Below, in pieces: positions 20,630-33,181 of a stretch of 64,000 nt of DNA. A model generated the notes under the pieces. The model saw nothing but the letters and a program-made list of their open reading frames with translations, did not search any database and had not been told where the DNA came from. This stretch comes from Blastobasis lacticolella. Its lineage: Eukaryota; Arthropoda; Insecta; Lepidoptera; Blastobasidae. The position numbers and the translations under genes were made by a program. The stretch covers positions 15,194,122-15,258,121 of the forward strand of contig LR990044.1 in the NCBI GenBank assembly GCA_905147135.1. The letters run 5' to 3'. How positions within the stretch are numbered: the stretch's first letter is position 1; every line of letters begins with the position of its first letter.

Positions 20630-21690
20630 TATATACAAGCGTGGTCATTCAGGCCTGAGACTACTCCTGAAATGGTATTGAAATTCCTAAACAAAGTAGA
20701 AAAATCAGATGATAATATAGTCGAAAAACTAATTATTAAGACTGATAGACCCTCCTCGTTCGTCATAGGCATTCCCGAAACACTATTCGGCAGCGAGACC
20801 AGCCACTAGTGCTCCGGCCACCGTCCACCCGGACGCTTCTATCGACAAAGCGTGTGCCCGTACTTTGCGATCACGAATTTACCTACAGATTGTACAAGGA
20901 CTATCTAACAAAATCCCCAGCATTGAAGTTCTCCAAGCTAGTAAGTACGATGTCCTTTTGGTGACGGAACATTGGATGCGTATAGAGGAACTATCGGTAA
21001 CTTGTATTATTAACTATAATCTAATTTCGTCGTACTGTCGTCAGTCGCGCTTACATGGCGGTGCTGCGATTATGTGCATCAAGACTTAAGAAGTGTATTA
21101 GATAGACCCGATCTCAACAAATTATCGATCGAAATGCATATTAATAATAATAATAAATAATAAATATTCGTGGACATATTCACACAGCGCCATCTAGCCC
21201 CAAACTAAGCAAAGCTTGTGCTATGGGTGCTAGATAACTGATATATGGCATGTTGACCATTGAACCACTCAGGTCGTCAAAATATCGGATCGGTCAGGTT
21301 GGATATTGAGGTCGCCGCAGTTCATGTAATTGATTGCAATTTAATTGTTATATGTATCTAACGCCCGTGTACTGAGGGCAGTTTTGATGTGTTCATCCGT
21401 CCATTAGAACTCCTCTTACTCAGTATAATTCACGAGGAACATCCTATTAATAGGTGATTTTAATATTGATGTGTCCTATAAATCTAAGCAACGCCCACTA
21501 AGGACACGATTTCTAACGTTAGTAAGTGAATTTATTTTATTAATTACGCGCATTTTCCCACGAGGGTCACCAAAACGTCTAGTACATGTTTGGATCACGC
21601 TTACATATATATGCTATCAGACTGTATAAAAACAGAACCTATAGAGTATGGTACAGGTGATCAGCATTGTTTTAGTCATATATGTTATAT
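20630..21690 (+). pseudogene. LINE remnant: ORF1 C-terminus and endonuclease domain, split by a SINE
   Basis: A frame at 20630-20800 reads AWSFRPETTPEMVLKFLNK and FVIGIPETLF, typical of an ORF1 C-terminal domain. The endonuclease N-terminus follows at 20865-21089 (IVQGLSNKIPSIEVLQA, LLVTEHW, HGGAAIMCIK). It resumes after the SINE near 21440 with LLIGDFNIDVSYKSKQRP and, frameshifted, a stretch near 21540-21640 with CLDHAYIYML and GTGDQHCFS. The RT domain is absent. It could be the front half of the same family as the RT remnants at 20, 27578 and 48288, but the two halves never overlap here. Confidence 0.65.
21147..21278 (-). mobile_element. S1 SINE, internally deleted, inside LINE remnant
   Basis: The 3' end (reverse of ATTCGTGGAC...GCGCCATCTAGCCCC) is joined directly to the head (reverse of ...CACTCAGGTCGTC), with the middle missing compared with 27197-27448. 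It interrupts the endonuclease frame. Confidence 0.65.
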
Positions 21691-21840
21691 ATAGTTCCGC
21701 TTGATGTCACTAGATGGCGCTGCCTGCCTTTTACATCGCGGTAGCGATATGTTCCGTGCATTTTGCCATTTTGTAATGTGAATTTTTAATATACCTTTTT
21801 TGAATGTGGACTTCGACTGGCTTCATTGATATCCCGTTCA

Positions 21841-22085
21841 TAGTTTACCTACCCTTGGGAACACCCTGGACGTACTGAGCCCGCAAAATTGCTGAGCTTG
21901 TTCATGGCCTTTCGAGCCGGATTTTGGTCATATCGGATCAGGTCCGAGCACTAGCCTACTTAGTCGACTCTTTTGAATACTACATACCTACTCCTACTGC
22001 GGATAGTGGATCGCTATTGCAAACGTAGAAGACCAGGAACCAGCTGCGGAAACGCTGGGCTTCAGACAGTACAAGGGTAGTTAGC
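21841..22085 (+). other. Unrecognised coding-like remnant and 62-bp direct repeat
   Basis: From about 21888 one frame is open for about 50 codons, has one stop, then about 20 more codons. It includes ARKIAELVHGLSSRILVISD and ends near RKRWASDSTRV. I do not recognise it. Bases 21841-21903 recur with three or four changes at 27480-27542, flanking the BEL/Pao element; they may be LTR or leader remnants. Confidence 0.3.
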
Positions 22086-22482
22086 GTGTAGGCAAGTGCG
22101 AGTAAGCTACCAGGAGTACTTGGATGCAGCCGGGAGTGAAGGGGTCTGGTTGAGAAGGTGGATGTCGACTATCAGGTGGTGTAGGGCGGCTACAATACGT
22201 CATCAGGGTGCAGTGCTTATTATCAGGAAGATTGTAACTTAGAAAATGTATAACTGTTTTAGACTTAGAAAAATAATATTGTTGGTGTTGGGACTTAGAA
22301 TGATTTGAAAAATAACGGAGGTACGTGGAATCCATGCCGGATTTCCGCAATAAATACGTTGTATCCCAAACACTTAGAATATTTTAAGTATTGTGTGCTT
22401 CTTGGTATAAGTTGATATAAAGTTAAAGTAGTTTGTTATTCACTTCTCTCGTCGCGTGTCTCATAATTATTTATTATAAATC
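22086..22482. other. Probable leader of BEL/Pao copy 1
   Basis: No gene was seen. The stretch precedes the gag-like ATG at 22483. I could not find LTR ends by eye. Confidence 0.3.
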
Positions 22483-22927
22483 ATGGATCTTATACTCAAC
22501 TTTCAGGCAGATTTATCTGCATGTACTTTGAAAGTTTATTCTAATTTTAAGAAAAGCCCGAAATATCGCATTACTAAACAGTACCTACATTGAGACGCGT
22601 TCAGAGAGTATTGATCAACTGTGGCTAGAATTTTTAACTGGCCATAAGGAATTATTGCGTAGTGTATTATCCGAAGTCTTGCGGAAGACAAAGTATGTAA
22701 TAAATGAGACATATGATACTACTGAAGAGGCTAATATGTATTATTAATGTGCACTTAATTCGGCAATGTTGGCATTTGATAGTGTTGAGAGCAGTGGTAG
22801 TGTTGAATGCACAGCTAAGACATCTAGTACGTCATCGTCTCAAGTAATGTTGCCTAAAATTAACATTCCTGTTTTTAGTGGTAAATATTCCGAATGGCCA
22901 ACATTTAGGGATTTTTTCGATCATTAG
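22483..22927 (+). pseudogene. BEL/Pao gag remnant, copy 1
   Basis: A frame opens at ATG 22483 and is broken by a frameshift near 22590. It continues to TAG 22925-22927 with LPKINIPVFSGKYSEW followed by FRDFF. That phrase is characteristic of the gag region of insect BEL/Pao retrotransposons. The later gag and the zinc knuckles are missing: about 270 bases to the protease frame carry no recognisable Cys motif. Confidence 0.7.
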
Positions 22928-23194
22928 TGCATTGTAAACAGAACAGTTTTCAGAATTCATTACTAATAGATATCGTGCTATAGAATTTCTTGATCCGAGG
23001 CCCAATGCAAGCAATAAGTCACAGAATAGTAACAATCATCTTTAAATAGGGTTAAATCTCTGCATGTTACAGCGAATCTAAGTCTTGTCGAACTAATTTT
23101 ACATGTAGGAATAGTAAACGGAAGCATCACTAGGGGTAAAGGTAATAATCAAGATGGTACCAATAAAGATGGGAGTAATACAGGAGACACCAAC

Positions 23195-23767
23195 GTGTAT
23201 AATATAGCAACTGCCAAGTCGACTGACGATCCAATTATTTCCTGTTTTTCGACAGGTAGGGTATGTGATCAAGTTTTGCTGGCGACGGCGTTAGTCAAGA
23301 CTTTGTCGAAAAACTGTGAAAGTTTTATGATTCGCGCGTTACTGGATCAGGGGTCACACTCATCGTTTGTGACAGAATCAGTAGTACAGCAACTGGGGTT
23401 AAAAAATATACCTGTAAGAGGAAAAATTACAGGCATTGGTGGAGATAATAGTTTGATCTCCAAGGCGATGGTTTCGATACAAATTACTTCACGTATTGAT
23501 TCGAGGTGTGTCATTAAAGTGAATGCTTACGTCTTAAAGTCGATAATGACTCTTCTGCCTGCAACAAAGGTGAATTCAATATATTGGACGGAATTTAACA
23601 ATTTAGTGTTGGCTGATCCTAAATACCACACACCAAACCGCATAGATGTTATGTTAGGAGCTGAGGTTAACGGAAAGGTTATACAAGACGGCGTAAGAAA
23701 GGCATCACTCGGTTCGCCTATCGCCCAGTCTACGACTTTGGGATGGATATTGTCGGGTGTTGTGTAG
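23195..23767 (+). pseudogene. BEL/Pao aspartic protease domain, copy 1
   Basis: A 190-codon frame contains ALLDQGSHSSFVTES, the aspartic protease region of BEL/Pao polyproteins, and ends near LGWILSGVV. The active-site triad D-S/T-G reads DQG, so it is probably inactive. The frame ends at a TAG before the RT domain. Confidence 0.75.
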
Positions 23768-23803
23768 ACATCAACTTATAATAATGATAGAGATATCAAG
23801 GTT

Positions 23804-24781
23804 ATGCATTGTCGCGTAGATGACAATGATTTATTAAAGCGCTTCTGTGAACTGGAATCAGATAATTTTGAGTATTTGGAAAGGGTTCTAAGGGATGATG
23901 AAAGGCGCTGTGAAGAGTACTTTGCTGCAACAATTCAAAAAGACGCTGAAGGTAGGTACATTGTGCGCCTTACTTTTAATCAAGATAAACCTCAGGTTAC
24001 CGATTTGTATAAGACTGCGGAAAAGCGGCTTCGTTCACTAGAATATAGGCTGAGTAAGAATGAACGCCTGAAGCATACATATTCAGAAGTTAATAACGAG
24101 TACCTCGAATTGAACCACATGGAGCTAGTACCTGATACGGAAAAAGGCAATCCAAAGGCAATTTATTTACAGTGCCATTTACAGTACCATGCAGTGATAC
24201 GCGAGAACAAGGAAACTTCAAAGGTCAGAGTAGTGTTTGATGCATCTTGTAAAGGATCCAATGGCAGGTCCCTAAATGATAACTCTTTAGTCGGGCCTAC
24301 GTTGCAGTCTGACTTGAGGCATATAATTATGCGCCGGAGAGTTCATCCAATATGCCTTACAGCAGATATTGTCGAAATGTATCGACAAATAAAGATCAAT
24401 GAGAAAGATATTGATCATCAAAGGATTCTTTGGTGATTCAACACTGCTGCTGAAATTAAACAGTATCGTTTACTGCGAGATACCTTTGGTACGGCGAGCG
24501 CTCCTTACCTGGCAGTGAAGGCCTTACAGCAAACCTCTCTGGTTGATAATGGTGAGCATCCCATGGCATCTGGGCGTGTACTAACTGATTTTTATATGGA
24601 TGACTTGCTGTCGGGTTGTCAATCTAAGGAGGAAAGATTAGCTGTTTATCGGGAAATGACTGACCTTTTAGCGCGAGCTGGTTTCAAGTTACAGAAGCGG
24701 TCCAGTATTTCTGACGAGTTGCTGCAGGATATTCAAAACTTAAACCATATAATAAAAATTATATGGTTAAACCTAAAATAG
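23804..24781 (+). pseudogene. BEL/Pao reverse transcriptase, copy 1
   Basis: The first part (to the TGA at 24434-24436) has VRVVFDASCKGSNGRSLND and LTADIVEMYRQIKI. The second part carries the catalytic FYMDDLLSG. An in-frame TGA separates them. Near 24748-24776 an almost perfect palindrome (TTAAACCATATAAT / ATTATATGGTTAAA) replaces coding sequence and shifts the frame. The domain order matches BEL/Pao pol. Confidence 0.8.
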
Positions 24782-25830
24782 GAAAAGAGGTAAAGGAAGA
24801 AATAACAAATGAAACTGTATCGGGAACCCTGAAAATAAAAACAGATGAAATTATGAAAATTGTAGGACTTAATCGCAACGACGACTCATTTCATTATGTA
24901 GCACAACTCCTTCCACTAGAAGAACCTGTAACGAAAAGGAAAATAATTTCTGATATATCTCGGTTTTACGATAATTTAGGTTGGGTCGGACCCAGTATTA
25001 TTGTTTCAAAATGTATCATCCAAAAATTATGGTTGGCTGGAATCGACTGGGATGAAGTCGTCCCAAAAATATATTAGAGGAGTGGCTTACCTACCGTCAG
25101 GAACTGAAACTGCTGGTTAACATACAAATTCCCAGATGGACTGGTGTAAGGAGTAGCGATGCGTTGGTAGAGCTTCAAGGTTTTTGCGATGCATCAAAAG
25201 TGGCTTACGCTGAAAGAGTTTACGTCAGAGCAACTGCATTTGATAACACGGTACGTACGTAACCGTTTCAAACTAAACTCGCGTTCTTTACACATACCCT
25301 ACCGAAACGTCGGAAAACAAATCATAATGGTGGAATAACGATGGAAGGTTTTCGTAGCCAACAGGGTGTCCGAAATACAAACGAGATTGGATCCTCATAA
25401 TTATTCTCATGTGACTTCGAAGCAAGATCCTGCTGATGGCGCGTCTCGTGGCTTACCTCCATCGCAGCTAATAGACAACGCTAATTGGTTTGAAGGTCCA
25501 GATTTCTTGCGCGAAGACACTATTAAATACCAGAAACCCAAAGACATTAGTACCGACATTGAAGAGGTTCGAGTTCATTGTGCCACTACAGTAGTGGACG
25601 ATGTAATAATAAGATTTTATTCTCTAACACGAATGGTGAGAGTTTTTGCATATTGTAGGCGATTAGTTCATAATATCAAAGACATCAATAAGAGCAATGG
25701 ACATCTCGCGACTCCTGAATTAAATGATGCATTAAATCAGGTTATACTACAATGTCAAGTGGATAATTTCAGCGAGGAGAGAGCGATGGTAATGCAAAAG
25801 AAAAACTTACCGAAACGGAACTGTCGCTGA
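24782..25830 (+). pseudogene. BEL/Pao connection and RNase H region, copy 1
   Basis: The first frame (to 25077) has KRKIISDISRFYDNLGWVGP and LWLAGIDWDE, typical of the region after the RT. Next comes a damaged RNase H stretch (GFCDASKVAYAE near 25180). A deletion between about 25255 and 25360 removes RNase H sequence that copy 2 keeps, and a MITE scrap matching the centre of 43572-43680 lies here. The last frame (25366-25830) holds HVTSKQDPADGASRG. Confidence 0.7.
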
Positions 25831-27032
25831 ACCCTTATGTAGATGAAGACCAGCTGCTAAGAATTGGTGGTAGACTGGAACATTCGCAGTTAAGTTTCGG
25901 TCAAAAGCATCCTATCATATTGCCTAAAAATAGTCACCTGACGGATCTAATAGTCCCAGATTCTCACAAGCAGACCTTGCACGGTGGTCCTCAACTGATG
26001 ATGCGTTACATACTTTCAAGGTACTGGATTTTAGGAGGCAAACAAAAGATTAAAGCCTATTACCGAAAGTGTGTAATTTGCACAAAAAATTCAGCTGTTA
26101 TTAGCAACCAATTAATAGGACAACTTCCTTCGGAAAGAGTGACGCTAATGCGACCATTCAAACTCTGTGGAGTGGAGTGGATTATGCAGGTCCACTACAA
26201 ATACGAACTGCCAAGGGTAGAGGTCACAAATCCTATAAAGGTTATATATGCCTTTTTGTGTGTCTGTCTACACGTGCCATCCATTTGGAGGTTGTTAACG
26301 ACCTTACATCTGACGGATTTCTACAGGCATACAAACGCTTTGTGGCGCGGCGTGGACATTGCACGGATCTTTGGAGCGACAACGCTACGAACTTTGTGGG
26401 CGCGTCCAACGAACTGAGGAGGCTACAGCTGGATGAACAGAGGGCCATTCTGAATGAGGTTGCGGAGCAATTAGCGACGAAGGGTTGCAATTGGCATTTA
26501 ATTCCTGTAAGATTACCAAACTTTGGTGGATTATGGGAAGCAGGCGTTAAATCGGTCAAGCACCATTTAAAACGGATTGTAGGTCAATCGACATTAACCT
26601 ACGAAGAATTGTCTACGGTTTTGGTGCAAGTAGAGGCTTGCCTTAACTCACGTCCAATATCTGCTTACAGATGATACAGATGGTGCATCGGTTTTGATTC
26701 TGGGTCATTTTCTTGTTGGAGGACCTCTCATATTACCGCCTAACGGAAACTATGAAACTCTAAGTGTAAGTTCATTGAGACGCTGGCAGTACACCCAAAG
26801 GATGTTGCAAGACTTCTGACGAGTTTGGTTGCGAGAATATCTTTTGAAATTCTTTCATAGGTACCGTTGGGCATCTCAAACTCCAAATGTTAACATTGGA
26901 GATGTGGTTCTTGTAAAGGAGGACGATTTGCCTTCATGCCGTTGGTTATATGGCAGAGTGATCGCCACCCACCCTGGAAAAGATGGCTTAGTTCGAGTGG
27001 TAACATTAAAAACCAAAAAATGGCTCCATTAA
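25831..27032 (+). pseudogene. BEL/Pao integrase, copy 1
   Basis: The zinc-binding region has H...H (HKQTLHGG) and CVIC. The catalytic core has DYAGP (Asp at 26180-26182), WSDNATNF and [12 protein letters not shown], giving D, D and E. The C-terminal domain (26829-27032) has NIGDVVLVKEDDLP and KDGLVRVVTLKTKKW. A 5-bp duplication (GTGGA, about 26171-26180) shifts the frame just before the core, another shift lies at about 26673, and a stop lies near 26820. Copy 2 shares the GTGGA duplication. Confidence 0.8.
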
Positions 27033-27196
27033 AGGTAGGATAACTAAGTTATGTTTGTTACCAATTGCTCAATGAATTTCAATTATTTATTGTTTTTATG
27101 TTTTCATAATACTGAATGTTAATTATGAATTGATTGATTTATATATATTAATAGAATTTATTGATGGATTATTCATGTTTTTGTGGAAATTAATTA
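27033..27196. other. BEL/Pao 3' untranslated sequence
   Basis: An AT-rich stretch following pol, matched at 47858-48020 after copy 2. No clear LTR was identified. Confidence 0.4.
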
Positions 27197-27448
27197 ATAA
27201 ATATTCGTGGACAAATTCACACAGCGCCATCTAGCCCCAAACTTAGCAAAGCTTGTACTATGGGTGCTAGATAACTGATATACAAATTAAATACTTTTTT
27301 TTTTAATACATACTTATTATACATAGAACACCCAGACCCGTCACAGAAATTAAAATTCATCATTTAGATTTCTGCCCGGCCGGGAATCGAACCCGGGACC
27401 TCTTGCGTGGCAGACCGGCATGTTGACCATTGCACCACTCAGGTCGTC
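27197..27448 (-). mobile_element. Full-length S1 SINE
   Basis: On the minus strand the tRNA-like head (GACGACCTGAGTGGTGCAAT, box B GGTTCGATTCC) is at 27376-27448. The body ends in GGCTAGATGGCGCTGTGTGA and ATATTTATT. It is the most complete S1 copy in the window. Confidence 0.75.
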
Positions 27449-27577
27449 TAAATTATGGTAGATTTATTTTGATTTATTATAGTTCACCTACCCTTGGGAA
27501 CACCCTGGACGTACTGAGCCCGCAAAATTCCTGAGCTTGTTCAACCATGGTTTTCCGTTTGCCTCAAAAAGACATAC

Positions 27578-29478
27578 TGCTAGTATTAGTAGATTAGTAA
27601 CGTTGATGGTTCCTATTGACTGGTATAGCTTCAAATCACTTACCTTTTCGCGGGTGTTTAATAGTGCATTTCTAGCATTTTGTCCTATAAAAATATATTA
27701 TTGCGAACTAAAAAGTTATGCTGGCAGAATGAGAATATTAACTGAAGTAAAGAGATTTTATTGCATATCAATTCCATAGCAACATTTTATCCTAACAATT
27801 TGGAACTTAAACAAATGATGGCACTACAAAAAGTTTCCCATAATGGTCTACTACACAGATCGAGAAAAGAGTTCATCAATGATAAAATTGCCCATAGCAG
27901 CAACCGAAATCGGCTTTGTGGCAGGTCGCCCAGATGGAGACCTGCAAAGGGACCCGCGGCGGGGACCCGCTGGCCGCGGTGCGCGGCGCCAAGTGCGCTG
28001 GCGCGGGGGTGCTGCCGTCCGACCGCTATCTAACGCAGGCATTAAACAACTATCTATCTGTAGTCTGTGACACTCCGCTTAGGTCCAACATCCCCCGCGC
28101 AATGGAGCTCTTGCGTGGAGCAATCAGCCATGTACAACCATCAATGTTTTTTGCCCCATTTACGTTGGATGAGGTGATACGAATCTTACGCAAGTTTCCC
28201 CAAATCAACCTACCCCAAAATTTTCTGCTAGCAATGTGCGAAGGGATGAACAATTCTGTTATTGCCGGCCAGTACCCCGACAGCCTTAAAAAAATAAAAG
28301 TGACACCGGTATAAAGGTAAGGGCAGCAAATTAGACTTAAAAAGTTATAGGCCAATCTCCATTGTTCCAGCTTTTTCTAAAATATTTGAATAGGTATTTG
28401 TGACCGACTAAACGGTTTCTTAAAAAAACATAATCTTTTGTGCGACCAACAGCATGCCTATAGGCCCGGTCGATCTACATCTACGGCTGCTCGTAAGTTG
28501 CAACGTACTGTTTTAGAGCAGTTAGAAGCGAAATTGTGTGTCGCATCGGTATTTTTCGACCTGGCGCGGAGAGGCGCTCCAAATTATCAACTCGTTCCTG
28601 GCTGGCCGCAGGCAAGCCACGCAAGTGGGTGGCGAGCAGTCTGAGGAGGGCCTGGTTTGTGACAGGTCGGTGCCTCAAGGGTCGGACGTCGGCAACAATA
28701 TCTTTGTTCTCCTGTTAAATGATCTCCTATTCATTTTATCATTTCTACAATTTATAACGTATGCAGATGATATTTGTGCCATTATTACGGGTAGGCATCG
28801 ACAGGCACTAATAGACAATATACAATTAGTAGTAAACAGACTGACGGATTGGTTTCTGCATAACGGTATGCAACTAAATGTTAAAAAAACTCTCACTGAG
28901 GAAAACAAAAACTGAAAGTCTAAGTGTGAAGACTGGCAATTACTATATACAGGCTGTGGATAGTGCTCGCTTTGTTGGTTTTACCTTCGACAGGGGCCTA
29001 CAATGGCACTACCATATCGATGCCTTATGTGCGAGGCGAAATTCTGCCTACTACGCTATATCACGTCACTCGCGTACACTCTGCACGCAGAATTTGCTAT
29101 CAACGTACTATGGCTACCTCTATTCTCACCTGACGTACGGGATAGACCTGTGGGGGATGGCTGCTGACAGGGACCAGAACTTCATATTGCAGAAGAAACT
29201 GGTTCGTGATGTGCTGGGTCCCACATGACAAGCCCGCACGCGAGTTGTTTGTTAGGTTGGGAATCCTGACTGTTCCTTCACTACAATACTTGAAATTGCA
29301 AAATACGTATGGAAGAACCCAGCCGAGTTCCCTGTAGCTGAACGGTTCTCTGCCCGACGGAAACGTCAACTTCAAATTCTTGCATGTAGATTGCAGAAAT
29401 CTGAGAACTCCCTTAGAGCTATGGGTCCACGTATTTTCAATAAAATCCCTAAAATGAAATAAAACAATCAAAATCTTT
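27578..29478 (+). pseudogene. Degenerate LINE ORF2, unit B
   Basis: Homologous to 20-1864, with the same stops. It keeps a few bases missing from A and C near 28715-28730 (GTTAAATGATCTCC) and a GC-rich stretch near 27943 (GCAAAGGGACCCGCGG) that A has lost. YADD is at 28761-28772. The insertion site of E1 follows at 29479-29482. Confidence 0.75.
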
Positions 29479-29482
29479 AGCT

Positions 29483-31654
29483 TGAAGACACACTGATAAA
29501 GTGCGCCGCGGGGCGCACTGCACGATGTGGCAAAACTTGTTACACGCCGAGCAATTTGTATGTAAGTATGTCAATGGACAGATGGCGAAATGTCCCACTG
29601 TGCAGCGCGTCACGCGGCGCACTGCATGATGAGGCAAAACCCGCAATCCAAGCCCGAAATGTCAGTTCTGGATGAATTTTGTCCACGTTTTTAAATTTGG
29701 CTCCATCGTGCAGCGTGCGGCGCGATGTCAGTAGATGTCAACATGAAACGTCACATCTGATTGTTTCTTTTTACCAACAGTTCGCATCTTTCTTCTTTAT
29801 GAGACACAGTTCACACACATATATCTGTCTACTTTTTTAGTACAGATACAACGCCTGTGAATGAAATAGGAAACCGACCTTGTCAAAGAAAGTTTGACCG
29901 CTGATGCGTAAGCCCCTCCCCTTTTTCTGATTCTGTAACATTATCGAAGTTGTTTTGCTTTCGTGATCCTGTCGTCATTCTCTTCTCAGTTCATCCCGAA
30001 TTATAAATAAGGCATGTTTGGTTCTAGAACACTAGTATCTAAATAGAAATGCTGGTTTTCGTAGAAATCTTCATTTTGGATGGCACCTGTCAAACTTAAA
30101 ACTGTAATAACTCTGAAACTATTGGTGCTAGAATACTAGTTCCTAAAGAGAAATTATAGTGCTCGTCGAGATCTACATTTCGATTGACAGCTGTCAATTT
30201 TAAAACTGTAATAACTCTGAAACTATCGGCCTTAAAACGGTTGTTCCAGAACAGCAAATACTTATAGATATCGACTGGCACTATCATTTCTTTTTAGGAT
30301 CTAGTTTTCTAAGAGCAATGGTTTCCGAGTTATTTAAGTTTTATACACTATATTTATATTCACTACTGATGTTATACTTTGTAGTTATAATTTTGAATGA
30401 GCCACCAGTTATACACTCAGTTTAAGTAAATATTCATAAAGGACAGAAATAACTACGTTTTAAAACATTTTGTGGTAATATTGTCCCAAAATCATGTCTT
30501 CAACCAGTTGAAGACAAATTTAAGCAGTGCGGTATATCCCACAACAGAATCAATCAATGTGAATAAAAATTCCCAACATGACCGAATCAATCATCTAAAT
30601 TGAAAAAAAAGTTAAGTTTTTATGTTCTTATATCCTCAAGATAATATATTGAATATATTATCATAGAGCCTGTAACCATCGGACAATCAATACGCTTTTA
30701 ACGAAAATCGGCCAAGTAGTTTTTGAGCTAGAATTAACATCCATACAAACATCTCTCTCAAAGAAATTCTTTGAATGACATACATTTATTCCGTCACGCC
30801 TTTCTCCTGTAGGGGTAGGCGAACACATTGTTCCACTTGCTACGGTCTTGACAAATCTCTGTGGCTTCTTCGTACATACATAGACTGTTAACTTCATTAT
30901 CCTTCCTTGGCTCCGTAGTCGGGTAAAAAGTATCAGTTATAGTATAGTATTCGAGAAAGATCAATCGAGGTGGTCCAATATTTTCACATATTTCTTTTGT
31001 CATACTTTTTAGTTAAAAAAGCAACATTCGCGTTTTTGATCAAAAATATAAGTGTTAGTTATTAGTTTACAATAGAAAAAACAGTTCTTTACATTATTTA
31101 CTGTGACGTCATATCGGCACGTCTGACGGTCGATTATTATTGACTTTTAAAAACCGATACGCAGTACCTACTGTACGCCCGGTGGTACATAGTGGTGGTG
31201 GTGGTGGGCGTACTGGTTTGGCACCATAGTAAGAAATAATAGAACCTGTGTGCTGTCTCTGAAAATTGCATGATATTTTCTGGCCGGCACTTTCAGCGTT
31301 TTAATCCAAAATGAATGACATCCTTTTCGTACGTTTCTCTTGGTTGCATTTGAGACAGACTCTTGGTTGCAAAGTGACTGGAGATAAATAAATCTCCAGT
31401 CACTTTTTACGCCTGCGTGTGAACAGAGAATCGGAGACATATGTTCAATAATCATGCGAGTCGTTTAAAATAACGCGCGTAAAAGCGTCGAAAAAGCTCT
31501 CGGGCAAACGTTGCCTAACTCAAAATCTTTCGTTAATCTCTCTTGCGAACGTTGCCTAACTTGAAAAACCAGAATAACACCACCGTTTTCTTTGTTGTCA
31601 CCGTGACGTGGCACCGCGCGGTGCGCCGCGCAGTGCACTGCACTGCATGAGTGG
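29483..31654 (-). mobile_element. E1 element, unit B
   Basis: 2172 bp, the same site, orientation and AGCT flanks (29479-29482 and 31655-31658) as the unit A copy. It was therefore present before the duplication. The 104-bp units lie at about 30010-30330. Confidence 0.7.
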
Positions 31655-31658
31655 AGCT

Positions 31659-32079
31659 CGGGCCTTATGTGGATTCAAACACAAGCTCAGGTTATTTCTG
31701 GCTGGAAAGGCGTATTATTCAGTGAGGGAATTCCTTGACAGATGAACACTAGGTATTGTAGTTAGGCATGATTTTGAAGTTTGTTGACGTAATGAAGTAT
31801 TGTAGTATTGAAGTATTGTTATTTATATTTTTAATCATTATTATGATATTTACAGGAATTGACATTTTGAATGAATTGTTTATAATATTTTATTATTATT
31901 ATGACATAATTATTATCATAATAAATCTAGTTTGTATATTTCTATTATTATTTGTCTTATTGTTCTGATGTAGGTATGTTTATATTTGCTTTATTGAAAT
32001 TAATGAAATGCGTTAATTGTATTGTATTGATAACCTGAAATGACGATGTATAGTTAATACTATAAATAAATGAATATTA
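31659..32079 (+). pseudogene. LINE ORF2 C-terminus and 3' UTR, unit B
   Basis: The frame resumes after E1 with LAGKAYYSVREFLDR, followed by the AT-rich 3' UTR and an ATAAATAAATGAAT tail. Confidence 0.7.
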
Positions 32080-32466
32080 ATATGAAAACATGCAACCCTA
32101 TCGAGTTTGGGCACGTTTGGGAATACTTATGAAATGGTTTAGTTTCGATGTGGCCTGTATTTGTAGACGTTTACTGTTTCCTATTCATTTAAAAATAACA
32201 GGCCAGACAGATTGACAGAATGATTGGACTATTACAAAGTTATAGAGATTTTAAAATATCATTGGCAGAAATAACTCGATATTAGGAAATGACGTCAGCC
32301 GAAATACCTAAATACCATTGAGCCACATAAGTTACTACCAACAAAATTATTATTATTAGTTTTAGTTATCAGGTCTGTGATGTGCAATGTGCATAATAAC
32401 ACCCTAGTGGTAGTGTGCCTGGTGACATAAGTTAGCTACTCGTAGTAGATGGGTACAATATCACAT
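32080..32466. other. Unassigned sequence, copy of 4467-4840
   Basis: No gene was seen; it is conserved only as part of the repeated unit. Confidence 0.4.
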
Positions 32467-32682
32467 TTACAGAATTGCCCAGTAGTCGGCCTCGACAACG
32501 GCATTATCAGTCGCCAGGAACAGTTCCTCCCTAGTGCAGGTAGCAGGACAAAGAGGGCAAGAGAGCAGATGCTCCATGGTTTGGGATGGAGCTCCACAGT
32601 CGCATCACTGCTGTATCTGGTCGATGAAGCCCCACTTAGCCAGAGAGTCATTGCAGCGGCCAACTATAGTGTTCTGCCAGCT
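32467..32682 (-). pseudogene. LINE C-terminal zinc-knuckle remnant, unit B
   Basis: The same 71-codon frame as 4841-5062, with the CDCGAPSQTMEHLL motif, ending in WAIL and TAA. Confidence 0.6.
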
Positions 32683-33181
32683 CGAATTTAATGAAAATAG
32701 TTTTATTTTATTACCTACTTGCTACATTTGCTATTAAAACTATTCTAACATAAATTTAGATAATAAATAAGAAGAGCATTTTAGATTCTAGGAATTTGTA
32801 GGCGGTATGAAGTAACACTAAGAAAAATAAGCTACTTGAAACCCAAAATCATAAGGACATGTATTTTGCTACTTACTACGGGTGCAGATATCTAATACAG
32901 CTCCTGCATAGTACTTCATGATGCTGACGCGTTTAAAAATATATAGCACAATTCTCAGATTTAACATATTTCTGGTATCATATACAAAACCAACAATATG
33001 CCTATAACAGGTATAATACCCATGATAAGCAAGGATTATCTATTCTGTTCTGCTATTTACTACACAGAAATGTTGAAATAACAAAAAAAAAACAGTTACA
33101 TAATTCAAATAGTTTCATTCATATAAATTAATTTAGTTCGCTGTTAAATCATTCTAACAATTTAGAAAACAAACAGCACTA

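Noticed and set aside
24748..24776. Regulatory palindrome in BEL/Pao RT
   Set aside because: It lies inside a decayed coding region where homologous sequence is missing, so it is more likely a deletion or repair scar.
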